Of a stretch of 64,000 bases of DNA, positions 19,726-30,300 are shown one piece after another. The notes beneath the pieces are model-generated. The model did no database searches, was not told the origin of the DNA, and saw nothing but the letters and a program-made list of their open reading frames with translations. Each line of letters starts with the position of its first letter. Position 1 is the first letter of the stretch. The position numbers were made by a program, and so were the translations under genes. The DNA comes from QAMX01 sp964448855 (lineage in GTDB: Bacteria; Bacillota; Clostridia; Oscillospirales; QAMX01), in the NCBI GenBank assembly GCA_964448855.1, contig CAYUXI010000002.1:124001-188000 (forward strand), in the 5' to 3' direction.

Positions 19726-20295
19726 TTATGCCCACGGGTCTTCCGATTTGGGGGTGCGAACACCGGTCAGCAGGTACTGCTCCCACAGGAACCACTTGCC
19801 GTCGCTGCCGCGCTGCCGCAGCTTGATCGGACGCGGTGCATCCGCGCCGCCGCAGGGGATAAAGGCCTTGATGTAGCCCTGCTCATCGTCGGAGGTGTGG
19901 TTCGTTTCAATCGTAATCGTGTACGGCTCGGTCGGCGTGTAGCTGTTGTCCGGCGTTGCACCTGCAAAATAGGTGAACGGCAGATACGTCTTGCCGTCGC
20001 GGAACCGGTCTTTGAGGAAGGAAATGTCCTGACCGTTCAGCGGACGGGGGCCGCGCAGGAAGTTGAGCATCTCCGTGCCAATGCTCTGATCGGCCGCAAA
20101 TGCGCAGAGCGCAAGGACGGTCAGTGCTGCCGTCTTGTACGGGGTATCCATGGTAGCCTCGGGGAGCGCCTGCAATTCGGCCAGGCTTTCGGGAAGTGCC
20201 CGAAAGACGAAGGTTTCGCGTTTGGTACCGAAGGACTGCGCGGTGGAAACGGCCGCCTGCTTGGCGGTGCTCTTCAGTTTGTCAAAAATTCCCAT
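19726..20295 (-). CDS. DUF6935-like protein, unknown function
   Basis: A 189-residue cytoplasmic protein starting MGIFDKLKSTAKQAAVST, with a predicted amphipathic N-terminal helix, then a globular part with RPLNGQDISFLKDRF and SDGKWFLWEQYLL. It resembles the DUF6935 group as I remember it; the name should be verified. Such proteins occur next to SPFH/TPM/zinc-ribbon genes in gut Clostridia. AAAGGAGC precedes the ATG. The C-terminal half reads like an SMI1-type or lipoyl-type beta fold, without certainty. Confidence 0.65.
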   Translation of the reverse strand: MGIFDKLKSTAKQAAVSTAQSFGTKRETFVFRALPESLAELQALPEATMDTPYKTAALTVLALCAFAADQSIGTEMLNFLRGPRPLNGQDISFLKDRFRDGKTYLPFTYFAGATPDNSYTPTEPYTITIETNHTSDDEQGYIKAFIPCGGADAPRPIKLRQRGSDGKWFLWEQYLLTGVRTPKSEDPWA

Positions 20296-20323
20296 GATGA
20301 TGCTCCTTTTCTTTCATGATGAT

Positions 20324-22759
20324 TTATCTTTTTCTGTTTTTCAGAACAAAAAATACGATAATACCGCCCACACAGAGCAGCGCAACCACGCCCAGAATCA
20401 CAATCCAGAGCGTCGAGGACGAAGAACCGCCATTCCCGCTGCTGCCGCCGTGGCCGCCGACGTTGTTGCTCGGCGCTTCCTCCGAAGTCGTGCCCTCATC
20501 GGTGAGAACGGGGACGTTGCTCGCATCCGGCACGCTGCTTTCCGGCGTACCGTCCGACGTGCTATCCGAAACACTGCTGTCCGAAGTGCTGCCGTCCGGT
20601 GCGCTGGTTGAATCGACCGGCGCGGAGGTGTCCAGCGTGGAGCCGTCCGGATTGGTAGCCGGCGCGGAGGTGGTTTCCGGAACCGATGTCGTGCCCGGTG
20701 CTGTCGTTGTGGCCGGAGCCTTTGTGGTTTCCGGCGCCTTGGTCGTACCCGGTGCCTTCGTTGTGGTCGGCGCCTTGGTCGTCGTGCCCGGTGCTTTAGT
20801 CGTGCCTGGTGCTTTTGTCGTTGCGGATGTTCCCGCAGACTGATACCGGATGGTGCAGGAGAAGACCAGAGACGCCGTGCTCTTGCCGTCCGTTGCAACG
20901 CACTTGTAGTAGAACTGCTGACCGGTCTTGCCGGAGACACCGCGAATGACGACCGCCTGACCGTTCCCGATCGGGTTCGTATCCGTGATGTTGCCCTTGC
21001 TGTCGCAGTAGTACCACGCGAAGCGGACTTCACCGCTGGCGTTGTTGGCCTTGACCTCAAAATCGATGGTCTGGAAGGCCTCCGTGATGTCAACCGTCTG
21101 CTTGCCGACCGCGCTCAGCGAGAGGGGAGCGGTCGCTTTGGCCGTGACCGTCAGCTTCGCCCATTCCGAACCGGGATAGGTGACGTTTGCCACCTTGCCG
21201 TCCTGCTGGCAGGAAATGACACACCGGTAGTAGCGCGTGCCGACGGTGGACGTATCCAGCTGCAGCTTCAGGTCGCCATCACTGGCGGCGCACAGCTCGC
21301 CGACCGGATCCTTGCTGATGTCGTTGGAGCAGTACCACTGCACGCTGACATCGGTCGCTTTGGAGAGATCACAGGAGCTGGTCGCCGTCAGATACGCCTT
21401 GCTGTCCTGCGTCACCGTCATGTCCGTCTGATCGTAGCCGACCGACAGGTCAAAGGTCTTTGCAGTGAGCATGGGGAAAATTGCCGTCAGGTACCAGCCG
21501 TCCTCCTGGATGAATTTGTTGGCCCCGGCCTTCTGGTACGAAATCGTCACTTTCTCCGCACCGGAAACGGAGATGCCCTTGGCGGATTCCGCATTGAAGT
21601 AGTAGTTGCCGTAGGGCTTCAGCCTGATCAACGCCCGGTAGGTATTGTTGGCACTGAAGGTGGTGACGGGTTGCATACGACCTCTCCGGTCAATCGTCAT
21701 CCACACCGGGCCCTCCGCCGTATACTTTGCGTACTGCCGTTTCCGAACGATGATCGAGCCCTGGCCGACCAGGTTGATGTCGCTGCTGGGGGTGGCACCC
21801 ACCTCCGGCACCTTGACCGTGATTCGCCCCTGCTTGCAGATGTACTTTTCGTCATCCGCAATCTCATAATAATGGTAGAACTTCACCCAATCGCCGTTGG
21901 AAGAACGGGTGACATCCGAAGATGCTGTGGACAGATTGGCAACACTGCTGCTGCTTCCGAAGGATAAAGTGGCGCTCGAAGAAAGCGAACGGCCGTTCTG
22001 CCCCCGGATGACGGTGAACTCAACATAGCCCTTGTCGCCGCCTGTCAGCTTGGTGCGCTCCGTCTGTTTGTCCTCTTCCAGATAACGAATTTTGACGTTC
22101 CCCACGTTGCACCATGCTTCCGTGTCCATGGCAGCAGCGTGCGTGCCGGGGAAGTTGAAATCCTCAATGACAAGATTGCTGGTGGATGGCCATGCGGCAA
22201 TCTTGAGCTGAGCTGTTTTTGAATAGACGAGTTCGTCTGTCGTGGCGTCATAGATAGACAAACCCAGCGAATAAAAGTCGCAGTACGGCTTCCCACTATC
22301 CAAAGTAATACGCATGCCGATACTCGGCAACGTAAAGGCTGACGTATATTCCTTACCGATCTGAGCATTTACGTAGTACCCCGGATCAGTCCACTCAGTG
22401 TAGATATTATTGCCGCAGAAGCTTGCCTTCGCATCGGATATCCAACGCTGACTGCCATACCTTAATACGACGATACATTTCGAGTGATTCTTGAAACACT
22501 CACTGGCGTCGAACCCATCCAGCAGGTAGTCCGTATCCACATCGTAATAACAATTTTCGTAGACCTCCCGCACGGATATTCCATCGAAATCATCCAGGCT
22601 GGGATCATCCCGAAACGTCAGGGGCAGGGGGGTCGGTGCGTAGCTTTCATCTGCCGATGCGGTTGTGGCGAGCAGGGGAACGCTTCCCGCAACCGTGATC
22701 AGCGCAAGAACCAGTGCCAATGATTTCTTCAGCCATTTCGTGGTTGTTTTCAATTTCAT
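20324..22759 (-). CDS. Large membrane-anchored surface protein with Ig-like domains and Thr/Ser stalk
   Basis: An 811-residue exported protein: signal peptide (residues 1-36, cleavage near TTASA), an N-terminal globular region, Ig-like segments around residues 420-640 (VQWYCSNDI, FAWYYCDSKGN), a low-complexity stalk of TTKAPGT-type repeats and Ser-rich sequence (about 650-775), and a C-terminal membrane helix followed by KNRKR. There is no LPXTG, so it is a type I membrane protein rather than sortase-anchored. ATG 22759 is chosen because AAGGT lies 9 bases upstream; ATGs at 22768 and 22777 are alternatives. Likely glycosylated stalk displaying Ig domains outside the wall. Confidence 0.82.
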   Translation of the reverse strand: MKLKTTTKWLKKSLALVLALITVAGSVPLLATTASADESYAPTPLPLTFRDDPSLDDFDGISVREVYENCYYDVDTDYLLDGFDASECFKNHSKCIVVLRYGSQRWISDAKASFCGNNIYTEWTDPGYYVNAQIGKEYTSAFTLPSIGMRITLDSGKPYCDFYSLGLSIYDATTDELVYSKTAQLKIAAWPSTSNLVIEDFNFPGTHAAAMDTEAWCNVGNVKIRYLEEDKQTERTKLTGGDKGYVEFTVIRGQNGRSLSSSATLSFGSSSSVANLSTASSDVTRSSNGDWVKFYHYYEIADDEKYICKQGRITVKVPEVGATPSSDINLVGQGSIIVRKRQYAKYTAEGPVWMTIDRRGRMQPVTTFSANNTYRALIRLKPYGNYYFNAESAKGISVSGAEKVTISYQKAGANKFIQEDGWYLTAIFPMLTAKTFDLSVGYDQTDMTVTQDSKAYLTATSSCDLSKATDVSVQWYCSNDISKDPVGELCAASDGDLKLQLDTSTVGTRYYRCVISCQQDGKVANVTYPGSEWAKLTVTAKATAPLSLSAVGKQTVDITEAFQTIDFEVKANNASGEVRFAWYYCDSKGNITDTNPIGNGQAVVIRGVSGKTGQQFYYKCVATDGKSTASLVFSCTIRYQSAGTSATTKAPGTTKAPGTTTKAPTTTKAPGTTKAPETTKAPATTTAPGTTSVPETTSAPATNPDGSTLDTSAPVDSTSAPDGSTSDSSVSDSTSDGTPESSVPDASNVPVLTDEGTTSEEAPSNNVGGHGGSSGNGGSSSSTLWIVILGVVALLCVGGIIVFFVLKNRKR

Positions 22760-22815
22760 TTGCACCATACCTTTCATTGTTTTTTCAGGGAAAGTTGACT
22801 CGTCGAAGCGATGGC

Positions 22816-23283
22816 TCAGGAGAGATTGGCGCTGCCGGTGCCGTAGAGCAGACCGTCAACAAACGTCGCCAGGAATTTGGCGGTCGAGTTGTCGCTGGCC
22901 TCCCAGACGAAGGACTGCTTGATGGTACCCTCGGCGTAATAGGTCGTTGCATCGACACCGATCTGTTCCTTGAGGTCGGCGTAAGTGATCTTTTCAGCGG
23001 GGTCGTAGCCGAATAAGGTCACGCCCTTGAGATAATCGTGCATGACGGAGTAGAGCTGTGCGGTGGTGGCGCGCTCTTCGCTCATCGGCTGCTGGTCGGT
23101 GGATTCGAGGTTCAGGCCGTAGGTCGCGGCGACCTCCGCGATGGAATCCTTCGTTTCAACACCGGCGTCGACCGGATCCGTGCTGTCGCCATTGGTCTTG
23201 CCGTCGTCTGTGCCGCAGGCGACAAGGCTCAGGGCCAGGACGAGAATCATCAGAATGCTGAGTGCTTTTTTCATGGTTTTCAT
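22816..23283 (-). CDS. Lipoprotein, unknown function
   Basis: A 155-residue protein with a lipoprotein signal peptide ending in the lipobox LVAC (Cys about residue 23), an Asp/Thr-rich linker, and a small domain beginning near residue 45. No recognised family. AGGAGGAAAAGAACC precedes ATG 23283. It lies between the stalked surface protein and the TPM-domain gene on the same strand and is probably an envelope partner of that cluster. Confidence 0.78.
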   Translation of the reverse strand: MKTMKKALSILMILVLALSLVACGTDDGKTNGDSTDPVDAGVETKDSIAEVAATYGLNLESTDQQPMSEERATTAQLYSVMHDYLKGVTLFGYDPAEKITYADLKEQIGVDATTYYAEGTIKQSFVWEASDNSTAKFLATFVDGLLYGTGSANLS

Positions 23284-23316
23284 GGTTCTTTTCCTCCTGA
23301 ATTTGAATGAGACTGC

Positions 23317-24111
23317 TTAGAATTTACCGCCGCCGCCGCCGTGCGTTCTGCCGGAGGACGAGGTGTGCGTGCTGCTGCCGGAGGAGCGCTTGTTGTTGTT
23401 GTCGGCTTTCTTGGCGCGTGTGACGGTGTGATACAGGTAGAGGTCGCGGCTGTTCGTGAGGTTCATGCTGCCGTCGCGGACGTAGTTCGCCGCTTCGTTC
23501 TGGGCGCGGACGGTTTTGAGCTTGCCCTTCATGCCACTGACGACCATCCCGGAGAGCACAAAGCCGGCGATGATCGCGATCAGAATCCAGATGGCGGACA
23601 GCGGCTCCCGCGGGAGGTTGTTGCTGTCGTAGGGCTCGCCCGTCTCCGCCTGTGTGACAAACTGATCGCAGAGCTCGGCGAACTGCTCGAACGCCTTGGC
23701 ATATTTGCCGTCGCTCAGCAGCGAGGAGACCTTTTCGCCAATGTAGTCAATCCCGGCGTCGGTGAACATCCGGATGGCGCTGCCGCAGGTGGAGATATAC
23801 CAGTCGCCGTACTGCATACTGACGAGCAGCAGTGCGCCGTCGGCACCGTCGAACAGATCGTCAAACGTATCGTCCGCATAGTCCTCGGGCGTGAATTCGC
23901 CGAGGGAGTCCACGGTGACGATGGCAAATTCCATCGAATGCTGCTCGCTGACCTCGTCGAGCGCTGCGGCCACATCCGCGGCCTCACTGGCGGTCAAAAG
24001 GTCGGCGCCGTCCAGAACGCGCACGGAGCTGGCCGGTGCGGCAAAGGCGGGAATCACGAAGGTGAAGCAAAGAAGCACTGCAAGCAGCGCAGATAACCAT
24101 TTGTTTTTCAT
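23317..24111 (-). CDS. TPM-domain membrane protein (YdjH/YgcG-like)
   Basis: A 264-residue exported protein: signal peptide (residues 1-24, PAFAAP), TPM domain about residues 28-155 (VLDGADLLTASEAADVAAAL, AIVTVDSL, LLLVSMQYGDWYI), a membrane helix about 183-203 and a Gly/Ser-rich tail ending GGGGGKF, as in YgcG/YdjH. ATG 24111 has AGGAGG upstream. TPM domains occur in proteins of membrane stress and photosystem repair. It overlaps in order with zinc-ribbon and SPFH genes like Bacillus ydjG-ydjH-ydjI. Confidence 0.86.
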   Translation of the reverse strand: MKNKWLSALLAVLLCFTFVIPAFAAPASSVRVLDGADLLTASEAADVAAALDEVSEQHSMEFAIVTVDSLGEFTPEDYADDTFDDLFDGADGALLLVSMQYGDWYISTCGSAIRMFTDAGIDYIGEKVSSLLSDGKYAKAFEQFAELCDQFVTQAETGEPYDSNNLPREPLSAIWILIAIIAGFVLSGMVVSGMKGKLKTVRAQNEAANYVRDGSMNLTNSRDLYLYHTVTRAKKADNNNKRSSGSSTHTSSSGRTHGGGGGKF

Positions 24112-24125
24112 CTCTGCATCCTCCT

Positions 24126-25223
24126 TTACAGCAAGCCGATCAGATTCATCAGCCATGCCGCGCCGTAAACGGCGGCGGCAAACACAGCCGTGAGTCCGAA
24201 GCGCCACTTGGTGGCAGCGGATTTGTCAACCGGCAGGTCGCCGACGAATTTGCCGGTCTGCCCGTTCATGGCGAACGTATATTTCTGCCCGTTCCAGTCG
24301 GTTGTGAGCAGCCAGACGGGGCAGAGTGCATAGCGCGCCTTGCCGCCCTGCAGCCGGATGTTGCAGTTTTCGGTGCGCACCGTCGCGTAGTCGGTCACGG
24401 TTGCGGCAAACGCCTTTTCAGTCGATTGCTTAATCCGCGCATTGGCGCGCTCGATGCTTTCCTCCGCGCTGACGTCGTATTTGTCGGCGAGGTAGCCTGC
24501 CAGATAGGCGGTCTGGAACGGAACGGCCTGAGACAGGTCATACGGCTCGATGGATTCCATCAGGTCGTCGGCCATCTTGCTCGAACCGTCCACGGGGACG
24601 CCGTCAAAGCCGAGTGCGCCTTCGCGGATGACCGAGAAATGCTGCGTTTCGGTGTAGCGGTAGTTGCGATCCTCCCAGATCTTGACGCGGGTGGCGCGGT
24701 AGCGAACCGACGCATTGGCGTCCGAATCGAACAGCCAGAAGGGGACATAGACGCCCTTGATTTCGTCGATGTGGTTCTGATCCTTGAAGACCTTCGGCAA
24801 AAGCCGCTTGCCGGTCACATGGCGGAGCAGCGCCTTCTTCGCATCGTCCTTGTCGAGCTTGAACGGGATGACGATATCGGGCTTGAGTGCGCCGCTGAAC
24901 TGTCCCATCACAACGATGGGGTTGCCGCAGAAGGGGCAGGACGTCGCCGCCATGCTGTCATCGCCGACGATTTCACCGCCGCACGACTGACAGACGTACG
25001 ACCGCAGGCCGTCTGCTTCGCCCTCCTGCCATTCGGAACCGGCATTCGTCTGCCAGTTCATTTCATCTACAGAATCGGCGCCGAGGTCGGCATCATAGCC
25101 CTTGAGCGTTTCGACTTCGAATTCGGTGTCGCAATACGGGCATTTCATCTTCTGCAAATCGCTGTCGAAGGCAATGGCACCTCCGCAGCAGGGACATTTG
25201 TATTCCTGTAATCCTGCGCTCAA
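24126..25223 (-). CDS. Zinc-ribbon membrane protein, YdjG-like
   Basis: A 365-residue protein with two zinc ribbons at the N-terminus (CPCCGG...CPYC about residues 10-32; CQSCGG...CPFC about 78-98), a central beta-rich domain (VYVPFWLFDSDA, YTETQHFSVIREG) and a C-terminal hydrophobic hairpin. This layout matches B. subtilis YdjG and related TFIIB-type zinc-ribbon proteins, which help dock PspA at the membrane together with YdjH and YdjI. It ends 15 bases before the TPM gene. No pspA homologue is present in the window. Confidence 0.84.
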   Translation of the reverse strand: MSAGLQEYKCPCCGGAIAFDSDLQKMKCPYCDTEFEVETLKGYDADLGADSVDEMNWQTNAGSEWQEGEADGLRSYVCQSCGGEIVGDDSMAATSCPFCGNPIVVMGQFSGALKPDIVIPFKLDKDDAKKALLRHVTGKRLLPKVFKDQNHIDEIKGVYVPFWLFDSDANASVRYRATRVKIWEDRNYRYTETQHFSVIREGALGFDGVPVDGSSKMADDLMESIEPYDLSQAVPFQTAYLAGYLADKYDVSAEESIERANARIKQSTEKAFAATVTDYATVRTENCNIRLQGGKARYALCPVWLLTTDWNGQKYTFAMNGQTGKFVGDLPVDKSAATKWRFGLTAVFAAAVYGAAWLMNLIGLL

Positions 25224-25256
25224 AAATGATCGCTCCTTTCAATCCTGGATGCTCCG

Positions 25257-25300
25257 CCCGTTCGGCGCGGCGGAGAAATCTGCGCCGCGCCGAAACCGGG
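25257..25300. terminator. G+C-rich hairpin between lipoprotein and YdjG-like genes
   Basis: Arms of about 15 bp (CCCGTTCGGCGCGGCG and complement) with a 10-base loop; no clear T-run on the minus strand, so it may be a processing or attenuating element rather than a full terminator. Confidence 0.45.
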
Positions 25301-25326
25301 CGAAAATCGCGGATGGTTTTTGCACC

Positions 25327-25827
25327 TCACGTCCGGCTGTCCGGCTTTGTGCCGTCCGAGCCAGCCTCTGCAAGGCGGTAAAACAGCTGCTCAAGATCTT
25401 CCAGACGGAGAGCAGCTACCGTGCGGCTGCCGTCCGAAAACGTCAGACAGACGCTGTAGACGGAGCCGTCTACAGCACCGGAGCGCGACGTCCGATGCTG
25501 CTCGACCGACGCGATGTACCCGCCGGTTTCGAACAGCTCGAGCATCGAACGGACATCCTCTGCCGCCAGCTCGACGTCCCGAAGGGTCACTTCGTCCGCA
25601 AAGTCGTGGACGAAGCAGTCGGCATCAAACAGCCAGCGCTCGCCGTCCCTGCGCGCCGTGAAGGAATAGGAATACGTCCTGTCCATCTCGCCGCACGCAA
25701 TCGAAACAGCCGTGAGCTCCTGCGGACTGTGCGTCGGGCGCTTTTGCCCGCCGCAGCCGGAGAACAAGCCAAACAGAGAGAATCCAAGCATCAACCATAC
25801 CGCCCTGCAAATCCGTTGTTTTTTCAT
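25327..25827 (-). CDS. Lipoprotein, unknown function
   Basis: A 166-residue protein with a lipoprotein signal (lipobox LFSGC, Cys about residue 25) and a compact mixed domain (SFTARRDGERWLFDADCF, VCLTFSDGSRTVAALRL). No family recognised. It starts 9 bases after the SPFH gene stop and precedes the YdjG-like gene, so it is embedded inside the ydjI-ydjG-ydjH series and likely belongs to the same envelope complex or regulon. Its hairpin at 25257-25300 may reduce read-through. Confidence 0.78.
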   Translation of the reverse strand: MKKQRICRAVWLMLGFSLFGLFSGCGGQKRPTHSPQELTAVSIACGEMDRTYSYSFTARRDGERWLFDADCFVHDFADEVTLRDVELAAEDVRSMLELFETGGYIASVEQHRTSRSGAVDGSVYSVCLTFSDGSRTVAALRLEDLEQLFYRLAEAGSDGTKPDSRT

Positions 25828-25835
25828 GCACCCAG

Positions 25836-27257
25836 TCAGATGATATCGCCGTTGTCGAACGGATCACCGCATTCCGGGCAGAACTTCGGCGGGGTAGAGC
25901 CCTTTTCCGGCTCCCAGCCGCACTTGTCACAGCGATACTGCGGGACACCGGCGGGCTTTTTGCTGCCGCAGTTCTGGCAGAACTTGCCCTTGTTGACCGT
26001 TCCGCAGGAGCAGGTCCAGCCGTCTGCATCCTCGGGCTTCTTGCTGCCGCATTCGGGGCAGAACTTGCCGGTTGCGGTTGCGCCGCAGGAGCATTTCCAG
26101 GCACCCGCCTGAACCGGCTCGGGCTTCTTGCTGCCGCATTCGGGGCAGAACTTGCCGGTTGCCGTGGCACCGCAGGAGCATTTCCAGCCGTCCTGCGCCG
26201 GAGCAGCCTGCTGCTGCGCCTGTTGTGCCTGCTGCTGCTGGACGCCTGCATTGTAGAAATTCTGCGCTGCGCCAAAGCCACCCTGGCCGCCCATGCCGAC
26301 CATGCCCATGCCCATGAAGCCGGTCATGGCACCGGCGGAGTTGCCGGCCGCCGTCTCCATCGCGTCAGCCGTGGCGTTGGTCATACGACCGGCCATCATA
26401 AACGGGTTGGAGCCCATGGTGGCAGCGTCTTCCATCTCGTTGATCTTCTTCATATCCGCATCGGTGAGCGTGATCGGATTCAGAGCGATCTTGCAGACGG
26501 AAATACCGCGTGTCTCGACCCAGTCCTGCTTCAGGGCGCTGTTCATGGCATCCTTCAGCTCGCCGGATTTGGCCGGAATCTGTGCGGGGCGCAGCTCCTG
26601 CTCGGCCAGATTGCCGAATGCGGGCTGCAGCGCGTCGATGAATTCGGTTTTCAGCTGTTCGTCGATCATGTCGCGTGTAAAATCGCCCGAAACGTTGCCG
26701 CAGAGCCGTGTGTAGAAGAGCAGGGGGTCGCTGATGATGTACGAGTAGACGCCGTTGCAGCGGACGCTGACGGTACGGCTCATGCCGATGCGCTTGTTCA
26801 TGACCTCAAACATAATCGGGTTCGGCGTGCCGAATTTGTTGGCGAGAATCTCCTTGGTGTTGATGTAGTAGACTCTCTGATCCTTGCCGGTATCGCCGCC
26901 GTAGGTGAAGCGCTTGCCGATGGCCTTGAAGGTGTCCTTCAGGCTCTGACCGAACGAACCGGAGAAGATCGAGGGCTCCGTCGAGGAATCATAGGTGAAT
27001 TCGCCGGGCTCGGCGCAAACTTCAACCACCTTGCCCTGCTCGACGATGATCATGCACTGGCCGTCTGCAACGGCAATGCCTGAACCGTTCGAAATGATGT
27101 TGTCATTTCCTTTGGTGTTGGAGGATCTGCTGGTGGTCTGCTTTTGACCTCTGCGCAGAAGAACGTCGTTGGGAAGGGCGTCGCAATAGAAAAACTCCTT
27201 CCACTGGTCTGCCAGTGTTCCGCCGAGTGCGCCGATACCTGCTTTAATAAGTCCCAT
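25836..27257 (-). CDS. SPFH-domain protein (YdjI-like) with four C-terminal zinc ribbons
   Basis: A 473-residue protein. Residues about 1-290 form an SPFH/virion-core-like domain (KEFFYCDALPNDVLLRRG, AVADGQCMIIVEQGKVVEV, GVYSYIISDPLLFY). A Met/Gly-rich then Gln/Ala-rich linker follows, then four zinc ribbons: two nearly identical copies of CSCGATATGKFCPECGSKK, one CSCGTVNKGKFCQNCG, and a last CDKCGW...FCPECG. B. subtilis YdjI has a single ribbon, so this is an expanded version. ATG 27257 has AAAGGA eight bases upstream (an ATG at 27263 is too close). Probably scaffolds a membrane stress complex. Confidence 0.87.
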   Translation of the reverse strand: MGLIKAGIGALGGTLADQWKEFFYCDALPNDVLLRRGQKQTTSRSSNTKGNDNIISNGSGIAVADGQCMIIVEQGKVVEVCAEPGEFTYDSSTEPSIFSGSFGQSLKDTFKAIGKRFTYGGDTGKDQRVYYINTKEILANKFGTPNPIMFEVMNKRIGMSRTVSVRCNGVYSYIISDPLLFYTRLCGNVSGDFTRDMIDEQLKTEFIDALQPAFGNLAEQELRPAQIPAKSGELKDAMNSALKQDWVETRGISVCKIALNPITLTDADMKKINEMEDAATMGSNPFMMAGRMTNATADAMETAAGNSAGAMTGFMGMGMVGMGGQGGFGAAQNFYNAGVQQQQAQQAQQQAAPAQDGWKCSCGATATGKFCPECGSKKPEPVQAGAWKCSCGATATGKFCPECGSKKPEDADGWTCSCGTVNKGKFCQNCGSKKPAGVPQYRCDKCGWEPEKGSTPPKFCPECGDPFDNGDII

Positions 27258-27307
27258 GATCATGTTCCTTTCATAATAAAATTTTCAGAAAAATGGACTT
27301 GGTACGC

Positions 27308-30300
27308 TTAGGAATGCTTGTGCTTGATGAGTATGATGACAGCGACGGCCACAAGGATCAATGCTGCTGCGATCGCCGCGATCAAGACGATTTTGGTGCC
27401 GCCGGAGGATTTGCCGGACGGCGCTTGGGTGGATGCTGCCGACGACGTTTCCGCCGGAACATCGGACGAAGCGACCGACGAGGATTCCATCGGAATCTCC
27501 GACGAGGACTCTGCCGGTGCTTCAGAGGACACAGTGGAGGATGCTTCCGGCGTGGATTCGGTCGGCGTCACGGAGGAAACATCCGAAGATGCAGCCGGTG
27601 TGCTGGCACTGGATGCGACGGGCGGCTCAGAGGAGGTCGCCGGCGGCGCAGAGGTCACAGAGGTCACCGGGTCGCTGACAACGAGAACGGGGATTTCAAC
27701 CGCCGCTTTCCGGTATCCGCAGGTTTTGCATTCCTCATGCTTGAGGCCGTTGGCCGTTGAGGTGGCAGCTCTGTCAACGACCCACTTGAAATCGTGTGCC
27801 GCCCGCGTCTTTTCAATCGTGGCGCAGCAGCCGTAGGTGGTGCAGCTTCTCCAGTGGTGGGTCGCGTTGGAGCTCCAGCCCGTGACCTCGTGCGATTCCG
27901 TGCCGGTCACGCCGCAGGTCTTGCAGACCCATTTATGGGTGCTCTGATTGACATAGGTGTATTCGACATCCTGATGCTCCGCGCAATAGGCGGGGAGCAC
28001 CTCCACCGTGCAGGTGGCGGAAACCGTACCGCATTTCGCGGTGATCGTCGCCTTGCCCTTGCCGGCGGCCTTGATCTTGCCGCTTGCGTCCACCTGGACA
28101 ACCGACGAGGAGCTGCTGCTCCAGCTGACGGAGCCGGCCGCGTCAATGGGATCCTTCGTTGCGACGAGCTGCAGCGTCTCTCCGACACGCAGCGAAACGC
28201 TCTTGTTGTTGAGCGTCAGCTTTTCGACCGAATTCTGCGGCTTTTGGCTGACCTTGACGGTGAAATAGGCGAAATACGAACTGGCCGTCGCCGGGGTCGC
28301 GTTGTCGGGAGTGGCGAAGACATACACAGTCGCTTCGCCCACCTTGTTGGCCGTGATGACCGCATCGCGAATCGTCACGCTGCCGTCCATGGACGTTTCA
28401 CCGACATAGGGACTCCCGGTCATGTTGTCCTTGGTCTTGACATACGCCGAATAGTGGTATTTTGTCTTGTCAACCGTGTCGGGCACGAACGGCAGCTGAC
28501 TGAGCTGCTTGAGGTCAACGGTGTACCGGTCGCCGATAAAGAGCTCCACCGTGTTGAGCTTCGTAGTGGTGAACGGAACGGTGCGGAGATTGTTGGGGTC
28601 GTAGACCACGACATGGATGGTGCGCCCGGCGTTGGAGTAGTCAGAGCCGTAGTACCACGGCGTATTTTCGTTCGGCTTGTACGCCGTCACGAATGCATGA
28701 CCGACCGCCGTACCGGTGATCGTCAGCGTTTTGGCCGATGCATCCTGCTGGACATTGACAAGACCGTCGTAGACCGTATTCCATCTCGGCAGGTTTTCAA
28801 TCGCCTTGCTGGGGTTGAGCTGATATTTGACCGTGACCGATTGTCCCTTGGGAAGGTAGATCGTCGGGGTAGGCGTGTCGTATTCGGGATAGAACAGCTC
28901 CATCACGGTCGTGCTCTGGCCGTCCTTTGCAGGAATGCTGATGCTGCTGCCGACGCAGCTTGTGCCGCTTTCGCGGGTCGCCGTCTCCGCATAGCGCGCA
29001 TAGACGTAATACGTTTTGGCCGTATCTGCGAGCGGAATATCAATCGTGCCATTCTTGATCGCCTGACCGTCTGTCGGCCAGCCGCTGGTGGACGGCTTCG
29101 AGGTGATGACATATTCGATGTCGCTCTTCACATTCGTCACCTGGATGTGCGCAACGTTGACGCGGTTGCTCTGCGTCAACGTATACCGCAGCTGGGGCGT
29201 CGGAACCGACTGATAGGGGAACGCTTTGCCGACCAGCTTGGGCGCACCGTTGATGGTCCCCTGATACGCACCGGATTTGGCCTTCACCGATACGCGGATG
29301 TATTTGCCGATGAGATTGGCGGAGTTGATCGAAAAGGATGGGCTGTTGGCGGCCGAAGCGATTTTTGTCCAGACGCCGTTTTCGTGCACCTGCCACTCGT
29401 AATTCAGCGCCACACCGGCCGGTGCGCCCGCGATGGTGGCATATGTGGTGAAGCCGTACCGCATCTCGCCGCTGTAAACGACCTCGCCGGTCAGCATCTG
29501 AACGCCGCCGTATGCGTAGGTCAGATAGGTAAAGCCGCTGATGCGGTCGCCAAGACTGTTGGACTGATCGTTGTAGGCGCTGATGCCGACCTGAATATCA
29601 GCCGGCGAACAGCCGAACGCCACACAGTAATCGTTGAGGTTGCAGGAAAACCGACCGGACGCGTCTCTCTGAAGCTCCTTGCCGACCTTCAGCATGGCCG
29701 AGTTGCCGCCGAGCGAGACGCTGTAGGCGGTCGCATTGCGGTACGCGTCCCAGGAAAGCGTGCCGTCGCTTGTCAGCCGGACATTCCGGACAAACACATC
29801 CGGCAGCTTTTCAGCCAGATATTCGTTGGTGAAGGTATACCCCTGGGCGAATGACTCGCTGTGGAGATAGCCGTCCGCATGGGCGGTCAGATAGATCGCA
29901 TAATGCGTTGTGCCGGGCAGGAAGCACTCCTTGAGGTCGATGTGCGTATCGCTCGTTTCAAGGTCAAAAAAGCGTTCGCTGAGCCCGGTCTTGGGATCCT
30001 CCCAGTGCAGGGTGATGGAGTAGCTCGTGGCATTCGGAACAGCGTCCCACGAAAAATCGAAGGTGGATTCATTCAGCACAACGTGCTGCGGCGTGGCCAG
30101 CTGCGGAATATCGGAGACGTATGTATACGTGCCATACCACATCTTGGTGGTGTATTCTCCGCCCTTCCAGAGGTAATTCGATGCGGCGCGGAGGGAGACG
30201 GTAAACGTTCCGCTGGGAATCGAGTGCTGCTCACAGTACTCCTTCAGATTCATCGATTGCCGCGGCAGGATGTTGCCGTTTTCATCGGTGAGCGGGTCAT

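Noticed and set aside
27794..29854. Long plus-strand frame of 686 codons
   Set aside because: It is antisense to the BIG2 surface protein, which has a signal peptide, domains and ribosome site; the plus frame has none and reflects codon bias.
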